A stretch of 64,000 nucleotides of DNA from Narthecium ossifragum. Its lineage: Eukaryota; Streptophyta; Magnoliopsida; Dioscoreales; Nartheciaceae. Below, one piece after another: positions 57,199 through 64,000 of this stretch. Positions within the stretch are counted from its first letter, which is position 1. Every line of letters starts with the position of its first letter. The stretch lies in contig OY986968.1 in NCBI GenBank assembly GCA_963920575.1, forward strand, positions 27,534,129 to 27,598,128. Reading direction: 5' to 3'. The notes below the pieces were generated by a model that saw only the letters and a list, made by a program, of their open reading frames with translations, was not told the DNA's origin and searched no databases. The position numbers and the translations under genes were made by a program.

Positions 57199-58452
57199 GC
57201 CCCTGTTTGGTGTGGGGTTAATGGGGGTTATCCCCCCTTAACCCCCCATTTATTCCCAAACAAGAATGGGGTTAGGTAATGGGGTTAGGCGGGGATAAAT
57301 TTATCCTGGGTTAAGCACCATGACCTAAATGACTATACTACCCTCAAATGATATTGTTCTAATATGGACATGTTTGGTTACTGAGAAGTGAGCTGAAGTG
57401 GAGTGATTTTTTGGGGAGTAACTTCACTGGAGTGATTTTCTGGGGAGTGACTTTCTGGGATTTTCTAAGTTTTGGTGTTTGGTTGGTGCTTGAAGTGGAG
57501 ATATGGTTAAATTATTAAATTAATGTGGACCAATCACGAGGTGATACGTGGCATGTGGGACACATTTATATTAATATTTTATTACAGTACGATATTAGTA
57601 ATATTAAAATAGTATTATTTTGGATGACGTGGCCTAATCACGAGGTGACACGTGGCATTGTGACCCACTTATATTAATATTTTATTACAGTATGATATTA
57701 TTTTTATTAAAATAATACTATTTTAGATGACGTGGATCAATCACGACGTGACATGTGGCACGTGGGACTCACTTATATTAATATTTTTATTAGAGTATGA
57801 TATTAGTAATATTAAAATAATACTATCTTGGATGACATGGACCAATCACGATGTGACACGTGACACATGGGACCCACTTATAATAATATTTTATTACAGT
57901 ATGATATTATTAATATTAAAATAATACTATTTTGGATGACATGGACCAATCACAATGTGACACGTGGCATGTGGGGGGGGGGGGGGGAGGGACCACTTAT
58001 ATTAATATTTTTATTACATTATGATATTATTATTATTAAAATAATGCTATTTTGGATGACCTGGATCAATCACGATGTGACACGTGGCACATGGGACCCA
58101 CTTATAATAATATTTTATTACAGTATGATATTATTAATATTAAAATAATACTATTTTGGATGACATGGACCAATCACGAGGTGACACGTGGCACATGAAC
58201 CCACTTATATTAATATTATTACAGTATGATTTGATTAATATTATTTGCCACTTCTCGACGTGCCATTATATATAAGGGCATTTTTGGTATTAGCTACAAA
58301 TTCTACCCTTATCCCCACTACTTAACCCCCTTTATCCCCAAACACCAAAATGGGAATAAATTTATCCCCACTCCTTAACTCCACTTTTCTAACCCCAAAA
58401 TTCCTTAACCCCCCTTAACCCGAATTATCTTAACCCCATACCAAACGGAGCA
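57199..58452. mobile_element. Tourist/PIF-Harbinger-like element enclosing a tandem array
   Basis: The left end GCCCCTGTTTGGTGTGGGG and the inverted right end TGCTCCGTTTGGTATGGGG are imperfect terminal inverted repeats, both followed by TTAA and GGGGTTA-rich subterminal sequence. TTA flanks each side, the target size of PIF/Harbinger elements. No transposase. The centre is filled by about seven 103-base repeats. Confidence 0.6.
57524..58250 (+). repeat. seven-copy 103-bp tandem repeat with ACGTG cores
   Basis: Units start near 57524, 57627, 57730, 57835, 57939, 58059 and 58162. Each has GGACCAATCACGAGGTGACA, CGTGGCACATGGGACCCAC, a TTATATTAATATTTTATTAC stretch and GGATGAC at the join. Six of the seven contain an intact CACGTG-like core (ACACGTGGCA or ATACGTGGCA), as in ABRE/G-box elements. 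One unit is expanded by a poly(G) run at 57975-57988. Confidence 0.85.
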
Positions 58453-58720
58453 TTAGGTCCAAAACAGCGAAAAGCCCTGCGAGTTGAGACGCATATCATC
58501 ACTTGTTAATTAATTGCTGTATGATTTGAGGTTTATGGATCCCGACAGATACTTTGGGCGTCACCACTAACGTCAACGGTTTTGTTTTGCCCATGCTCTT
58601 CTGGAGTCTGGAGTCTGGACGCACCATGATGAGTTAGTACTTGACTTTGCTACTTCCTCTACTAATCACCCCAAACGTCCCGGCCCCCTCCGCCACTCCC
58701 ACCTGCTTGCTTACCCTCCT

Positions 58721-58728
58721 CTATAAAA
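58721..58728 (+). promoter_or_regulatory. TATA box of the UGT gene
   Basis: CTATAAAA lies 115 bases before the ATG at 58843, giving a leader of about 85 bases. Confidence 0.65.
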
Positions 58729-58842
58729 CCCAGGCATTACCACACGGCCATACCACATTATTCATACTCTGAAACTTTTAGCAGTACTCTACTTTTCTAC
58801 TCAATCTAGCTTGTGTACGCTACAGCTGGTTTGCAACAAAGG

Positions 58843-60291
58843 ATGGGTTCATCGGAGCAGGAGCAGGAGCAGCAGCAGCAGCAGCACATCTTGGTGGTGA
58901 CATACCGTCTCCAAGGCCACATTAATCCATGTCTCCACCTCGCCAGGCAGCTTTCTTTAGTCACCACCGGCACGCGCATCACGTTCTCCACCACCGTCTC
59001 CGCCCATCGCCTCATGTTCCCGACCTTGGCCAGCCCCGACCAAGAAGTTGACGACGGCCTCATCTCTTACATCCCCTTCTCCGATGGCTACGACAACGGC
59101 TTCAGTGGGGACGCTCAAGAAGCCAGGCAGTATTTGGCCACGTACAAGGTCCTCGGCTCCAAAAACCTCTCCGCCATCGTCGACGACCTCGCTGCTCGTG
59201 GCCGCCCTGTTACATGCATAGTGTACTCGCTATTGCAGTCATGGGCTGCCGATGTGGCTCGTCAACATGGCATCCCCTCGGCGCTCTATTGGATCCAGCC
59301 CGCCACCGTGTTCGCCACCTACTACCACTACTTCCATGGCTATGAGAGCCTTGTTGCCTCCCATTGCAAGGACCCGTCCTTCGTGGTGAATTTCCCGGGG
59401 TTACCTCCATTAAAAATCCGAGACCTCCCATCGTTCCTCACCAACACCGACTCCGATGATTCTTCATGTGCTGTTCTCACCTCCTTCCGAGAGCTATTCG
59501 AGACTCTGGAAAGACGAGATGATTCGAGATCCAAGCCGAGAGTGATCATTAACACCTTCCACGAATTGGAGGTCGACGCACTTACTTGCATCGATCAGAT
59601 TGATTTGATTCCTGCAGGGCCCGTGCTTCCCTTCTTGATCACAGGCAACAAGGATGCAAAAGCGGAGACCGACACCACCGGCGGCAACCTTTTCAGGCAG
59701 GACGAGAAGGGCTACATGGAGTGGCTCGACTCCAAACCGAAGGGCTCGGTGGTCTATGTATCCTTCGGGAGCATCTCGACGATAAAGAAGCGACAGATGG
59801 AGGAGATACTCGAAGGGCTCAAGGAGAGCGGAAGGCCATACTTATGGGTCGTGAGGAAGGACAACAGAGAGGAGGGAGTGGATCTCGGAGAGGATGGGGA
59901 AGCGGGGATGGTGGTGGAGTGGTGCTCACAGGTCGACGTGCTATCGCATCCCTCCGTGGGATGCTTCGTGACGCACTGCGGATGGAACTCGACGCTGGAG
60001 AGCGTGGCGTGCGGCGTGCCGTTGGTGTGCGTGCCCCAATGGACCGATCAAGGGACCAACGCGTGGCTGGCGACGACGGCGTGGGGGACGGGGGTGCCAG
60101 GCGAATTGGACTCCGAGGGGGTCCTGCCTGGGAGGGAGCTCAGTAGGTGCTTGGAAATGGTGATGGGTGAGGGGGAGACTGGAGTGGAGATCAGGCGGAG
60201 TGCAAGGATGTGGAAAGAGAGGGCTCTGAAGGCCGTCAGAGATGGTGGGTCGTCTGATCGGAATCTAAAGGCTTTTGTGAAGGGGATCTAA
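58843..60291 (+). CDS. UDP-glucosyltransferase, UGT75-like
   Basis: An intronless 482-aa frame starting at the ATG 58843; the frame is open 30 bases upstream but without an ATG. The N terminus has a Glu/Gln run, then HILVVTYRLQGHINPCLHLA carrying the catalytic histidine (GHINP). The C-terminal half holds the 44-residue PSPG box from W360 (WCSQVDVLSHPSVGCFVTHC) to Q403 (VPQWTDQ); a final Gln usually goes with UDP-glucose. The segments DGLISYIPFSDGYDNGF and GYMEWLDSKPKGSVVYVSFG resemble the UGT75 group, which includes anthocyanin 5-O-, auxin- and crocetin-glucosyltransferases. The acceptor cannot be told from sequence. Cytosolic. A near-identical 3' fragment lies at 63618-64000. Confidence 0.92.
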   Translation: MGSSEQEQEQQQQQHILVVTYRLQGHINPCLHLARQLSLVTTGTRITFSTTVSAHRLMFPTLASPDQEVDDGLISYIPFSDGYDNGFSGDAQEARQYLATYKVLGSKNLSAIVDDLAARGRPVTCIVYSLLQSWAADVARQHGIPSALYWIQPATVFATYYHYFHGYESLVASHCKDPSFVVNFPGLPPLKIRDLPSFLTNTDSDDSSCAVLTSFRELFETLERRDDSRSKPRVIINTFHELEVDALTCIDQIDLIPAGPVLPFLITGNKDAKAETDTTGGNLFRQDEKGYMEWLDSKPKGSVVYVSFGSISTIKKRQMEEILEGLKESGRPYLWVVRKDNREEGVDLGEDGEAGMVVEWCSQVDVLSHPSVGCFVTHCGWNSTLESVACGVPLVCVPQWTDQGTNAWLATTAWGTGVPGELDSEGVLPGRELSRCLEMVMGEGETGVEIRRSARMWKERALKAVRDGGSSDRNLKAFVKGI

Positions 60292-61280
60292 AAATAATTG
60301 AGCTCCAGCGAGGACGTAACAAACACTCATTGGTATTTGGTCCACCTGTCTGTTATTTTTAAACTTAAGTTGGAATTATATTATACTCATGCGGATCAGA
60401 TGTAATCCACAGTGAGAATGTGTTCAATTATCACGTAATCAGCTGTCATTGTTGTCAAGCCAATAAATAATATTTGTCGCCCAGATATTTTTAGCACATT
60501 TTATTGCCAGATAGTGAGACGTTGGCTTGGATCTGGCCCAGTGGGTATAACTCTGTACACCTCGCCGCAACGGGAGAGCTAGGCTGGGCTTGAATTGTTA
60601 GCTCAACGGGCGAGTGGGCTGGGCTTGAATTGTTAGCTAACGGGACAGTGGGCTGGGCTTCTGTAGGCGAGTGGGCTGGGCTTGGAATATTTCCATCCTG
60701 AAAGTCCAAAATTTTACATTTTACTCTAAAAATCTTTCAAATATCATATTTTTCCACGAAATTAGACATCGTTTCATACTCTACCTGCTTTGAAAGAGTC
60801 AGTTTTATCCTCTGCTTTCTAGTCAAGGTCTTCTTCAGTTCATTGATGGTACAGCTACTGTACGGATAAGATAAAGGACAATGATGGCACAGAGGTTTCC
60901 AACCTGGGCTATCTGTCTTGGCGTGTGACGGACCGAACATTACTTAGCCTGATGTACTCGTCTCTCATGGCGGAGGCATCCACGGAGAAATTCTTGGTTG
61001 CACCACTACTCGTCCAGCTTGGCTGGCGTTGGTTGTTGTGAAGATTAGACTCGATACTTGTTAAGGTTTTAAATTATCATTCAATGGCTTTCAGCTGTAA
61101 CCTCCTATATATATCTTATAGTTGTACAGTAAAGATTTGCGTGTGGCCACGCTATACATGCTCCTCCATGTTCTACCCATGGGCTAGGTGACTCAATGGG
61201 TAAACATCTACCAATTAGATGATTGACACATTCAATTAGCAACACTTAACATGCAAGTCCCTCAAAAAACCCTCCTAATT
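60292..61280. other. UGT 3' flank and spacer
   Basis: Contains a short direct repeat at about 60596-60680 (GCGAGTGGGCTGGGCTTG units). No gene seen. Confidence 0.35.
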
Positions 61281-61575
61281 GTTGGGAAATCCCTCCCCAT
61301 GAGAGACTTCAACAAGAAGCGGCGAGAACGCACGGAGTTGAGCAGCAACGCTGTCGCGCTCCGACCCGCGAAAGCCCAATCGGGGCGGGCGACGTGAACC
61401 GGAATCTAACGAAACGCGAAAAAAATACTGGCGATGGTTCCCTCTAACCTATTGATCTCCCTAACAATTTATCACAAACACCCTCAATTTAAAACAACAA
61501 TAATTAACAACCTCGAACCCAAGATTACAAATCCAAAAGAGTTTAATATACATATCCTCGGAGAGGGGAAGATTA
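61281..61575 (+). mobile_element. possible LTR segment
   Basis: Begins TGTTGGGAAATCCCTCCCC, a copia-like LTR start, and runs up to the inverted structure at 61576. No matching partner seen. Confidence 0.3.
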
Positions 61576-63007
61576 TGTTAGACTATATACCTATTAACTC
61601 TCCCTTTCCCAAAGGCTTAAGCTTTTGCCTTTTGGGTCGAGTGGTTAGAGTGTCTCATATGGTATCAGAGCAGAGGTCTTGGGTTCAAACCTTACTCCTT
61701 CCAATAGTCGCCTCAGCCGCTCCTTAAATTTAATATTCACGTGTGAAGAGTCATGCCACACGTGAGGGGCCGTGTTAGACTTGGGTTGAGTGGTTAGAGT
61801 GTCTCATATGGTATCAGAGCATGGCAAACCCTCGGGGAAATCCAAACATCCACCATAAAGCCAGCCCAAGCTTGGGAGGTAACTAGGAAAGGGACCTCAC
61901 ATGTCCAGCAAATCAGGGGAGGGGAAAACCCAACTGCTGGAGGTACAAGGTAAGAGCTTAGAAGGACAAGGGGATTACGTTAATTTCATGATGCATCGAG
62001 ATTGGCAGTTGGGCCGCGTGACCAAAGTTAATGGGAATGTTTATTCTGTTTCCATACCAGAAATGGACTCTCCGATAAAAATTCATAGAAATCTACTGCA
62101 AAAGTATATTGATGCACCGACAGATTTAGACTTTAGCTCACAGCTTATTGCTGCGGCTTTAGTCGTTCCCACTGTGGCCGTTCCTCTTGTGGGGCACCTC
62201 AATTTAATCACCAAATATCGGGGTGTCAACGCCGCGTTTTTATTATCATGCGCATGTGCCATCGTGTCAGGGCTCACAGCCGTGGTAGGATCTCTAGTAT
62301 TTCGTAACTGGAGACGCCGAGGACTCCGAGGACGGCTTGTCCGTTATAGCTCATTGTTATCTATTTTATCGTTTTTTGTATTTTTATTTATTTTCATTTT
62401 TGCACTTTGTGAGGTTAACAATGTATTTGAAGATCATGTCAGAACTGCATGCATCATCAGTTCTGTGATCTTCGAGATACCATTTATCATGGTCACTTTG
62501 GCCTGCGTGTCATGGAAGGGGAAAATAAGCATTGGCCGAACCGTTCGTAGCATTGTCTGCAGCGTTGGCAGCGTTGGTCGCAGCATTGGCAGCATTGGTC
62601 GCGGTGTTGGCAGCATTGGTTGATGGATGGTTTTATGCAAAGATTTCGCAACCGTCCGAGACATTTGAGTGCGCAAAGGTTGCTGGCACTGTCCTCAACA
62701 GCAGAGAAGCTCTTGAAACATATGTTCTCTTGTGCTTGAAGGCTGTCACATCTAAGGCGCTTTTCAAGCTCTTGAAACAACCTTTTGTCTCTATTGAAAT
62801 ATCCTTTGAATTCTTGTGGAATGATATGACAGAGTTGAACTCAAAAAAAAAAAAAATTTATGAGACACTCTAACCACTCAACCCAAAAACTTAAGCTTTT
62901 GGGAAACGGAGAGCCTCTACTCTGATACCATATGAGACACTCTAACCACTCAACCCAAAAGCTTAAGCCTTTGGACAAGGGAGAGTTAATAGGTATATAG
63001 TCTAACA
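61576..63007 (+). mobile_element. inverted LTR-end/primer-binding-site structure enclosing a membrane-protein ORF
   Basis: The left arm starts TGTTAGACTATATACCTATT and runs through GAGTGGTTAGAGTGTCTCATA into TGGTATCAGAGC, the initiator-Met tRNA primer-binding site of copia elements. The right arm is the same sequence inverted, ending at 63007. Arms match over about 105 bases with a small insertion in the left one. Each side has a second, partial copy of the LTR-end plus binding-site block (61773-61820; 62855-62925). Flanks are GATTA and GATTC, a possible 4-5-base duplication. Between the arms lies the 240-codon frame. No gag-pol is present. Confidence 0.6.
61901..62623 (+). CDS. unknown multipass membrane protein, inside the inverted-arm element
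   Basis: A 240-codon frame from ATG 61901 to TGA 62623. Residues 24-72 form a compact, Tudor/agenet-like soluble region (GDYVNFMMHRDWQLGRVTKV, YSVSIPEMDSPIKIHRN). Residues about 81-205 contain three to four hydrophobic segments (LIAAALVVPTVAVPLVG, AAFLLSCACAIVSGLTAVVG, LLSILSFFVFLFIFIFALC, IISSVIFEIPFIMVTLAC) with an Arg-rich loop (NWRRRGLRGRLVR). The tail is a GGCAGCATTGGTCG-type DNA repeat. Downstream, another frame continues protein-like (DGWFYAKISQPSETFECAKV) to about 62845, so a frameshift or an unrecognised intron may have cut the protein. I do not recognise the family. Confidence 0.5.
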   Translation: MSSKSGEGKTQLLEVQGKSLEGQGDYVNFMMHRDWQLGRVTKVNGNVYSVSIPEMDSPIKIHRNLLQKYIDAPTDLDFSSQLIAAALVVPTVAVPLVGHLNLITKYRGVNAAFLLSCACAIVSGLTAVVGSLVFRNWRRRGLRGRLVRYSSLLSILSFFVFLFIFIFALCEVNNVFEDHVRTACIISSVIFEIPFIMVTLACVSWKGKISIGRTVRSIVCSVGSVGRSIGSIGRGVGSIG

Positions 63008-63617
63008 GATTCAAATACAACATTTATACTCCCGTAGGAGACTAACTAATCAAGGGTTTAAAAGCAGTAAAAGATCACCACCTCTCATACTCCGTCTGGT
63101 GCCGCCGCACCGCCGATCAACTGCCCGGTAGGGGCCACCAAAGAGGAGCTAACGCCTACACCTGCAAAACGCAGCCCGGGTAGGAGTGAACATAAAGCTC
63201 AATAGGGTTCTACACTACGACACACAGAAGGAAGAGGGAAACGCAATAGGGTCGTCATCAAGTAAGACCAGGGTGTATACAGAGGCCCCATAACCCCACC
63301 GCGTGTCTCTGAGGTCATACGATCGTGGTCTTCCAGAAGAACTGGTCACACGTCGGGTCACACTCAATAAGCAGAAACGAACACTGTAGACTCACAAGCA
63401 GGAACCTGACACTGCAAACGGGAAATGACACCGTTGAGTAGGTAACTCCTCTACTCAAGAGTCGTCACAGTGAAACACCGGCTACACCTCAGCATCCTCG
63501 AGGCAGACACGACCTCTACAATCATCAAACAACATGTGTACCAATCATCTAGGCCTATCATCGAATTTGACTGAACACTATAATTCAAACCGGGTCCAAA
63601 CTACCCAACCCCGGTAT
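63008..63617. other. spacer between inverted-arm element and UGT copy
   Basis: No coding frame; perhaps LTR-derived. The join to the UGT-like sequence at 63618 is abrupt. Confidence 0.3.
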
Positions 63618-64000
63618 AGGGCTCGGTGGTCTATGTATCCTTCGGGAGCATCTCGACGATAAAGAAGCACATATGGAAGAGATACTGGAAGGGCTCGAGG
63701 AGAGCGGAAGGCCATACTTATGGGTCGTGAGGAAGGACAACAGAGAGGAGGGAGTGGATCTCGGAGAGGATGGGGAAGCGGGGATGGTGGTGGAGTGGTG
63801 CTCACAGGTCGACGTGCTATCGCATCCCTCCGTGGGATGCTTCGTGACGCACTGCGGATGGAACTCGACGCTGGAGAGCGTGGCGTGCGGCGTGCCGTTG
63901 GTGTGCGTGCCCCAATGGACCGATCAAGGGACCAACGCGTGGCTGGCGACGACGGCGTGGGGGACGGGGGTGCCAGGCGAATTGGACTCCGAGGGGGTCC
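63618..64000 (+). pseudogene. 5'-truncated, frameshifted copy of the UGT gene (runs off the window)
   Basis: Collinear with 59741-60124 of the UGT gene. It lacks the first 300 codons; a 1-base deletion near 63668 (AAGCGACAG against AAGCACAT) breaks the frame, and about five substitutions cluster there. The following roughly 300 bases, including the PSPG box, show no difference that I can find. Confidence 0.85.

Noticed and set aside
57727..58148. two similar short frames (65 and 93 codons)
   Set aside because: They are translations of the 103-base tandem repeat and repeat its period.
61660..61680. tRNA gene suggested by TGGTATCAGAGC
   Set aside because: This is the retroelement primer-binding site complementary to initiator tRNA; no cloverleaf surrounds it.

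Overview
This is a nuclear plant genome segment. Introns follow GT-AG rules, the proteins are plant-type, and TATA-box promoters and retroelement and transposon debris are abundant. Codon use and the transposon types fit a monocot, but the species cannot be named from sequence alone. A run of 200 N (19456-19655) marks a scaffold gap.

Layout: (1) 1-264 is the 3' end of a coiled-coil protein gene, which converges on a complete minus-strand RING/CHY zinc-finger E3 ligase gene (1160-4712, 11 coding exons, 317 aa). (2) 7.5-8.2 kb is a LINE fragment. (3) 8854-13034 is a complete minus-strand group-3-type sulfate transporter (13 exons, 657 aa). (4) 13.4-20.2 kb is a transposon graveyard: two solo copia-type LTRs in opposite orientation, a hAT relic, and a Mutator-like element with an internal minisatellite and the N gap. 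A promoter with three tandem site-II blocks follows, driving only an 8-codon reading frame. (5) 25229-27586 is an intronless LRR-extensin. (6) 28.26-28.63 kb is a short hAT element with an exact 8-bp target duplication. (7) 30732-32096 is an intronless MOT1-type molybdate transporter. (8) 32.8-37.5 kb holds two 5'-truncated LINEs in the same orientation. (9) 38.5-39.1 kb is a cysteine-rich secreted-peptide gene whose start is frame-broken. (10) About 41.1-48.5 kb is a SERINC gene (12 coding exons, 409 aa) whose probable first intron holds a Pack-MULE carrying an F-box-protein fragment. (11) 49391-54960 is a minus-strand AGD14-type ARF-GAP (12 exons, 596 aa), convergent with SERINC. (12) 57.2-58.45 kb is a Tourist-like element containing seven 103-bp repeats rich in ACGTG cores, directly upstream of an intronless UGT75-like glucosyltransferase (58843-60291). 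(13) 61576-63007 is an unusual structure: an inverted pair of LTR-end plus primer-binding-site arms enclosing a 240-codon membrane-protein reading frame. (14) 63618-64000 is a near-identical, 5'-truncated and frameshifted copy of the UGT that runs off the window.

The host genes look like ordinary, independent housekeeping or metabolic genes: two anion transporters, protein turnover, vesicle traffic, cell wall and glycosylation. The unusual content is in the mobile DNA, where gene fragments or tandem arrays lie inside elements whose ends and target duplications can still be read.
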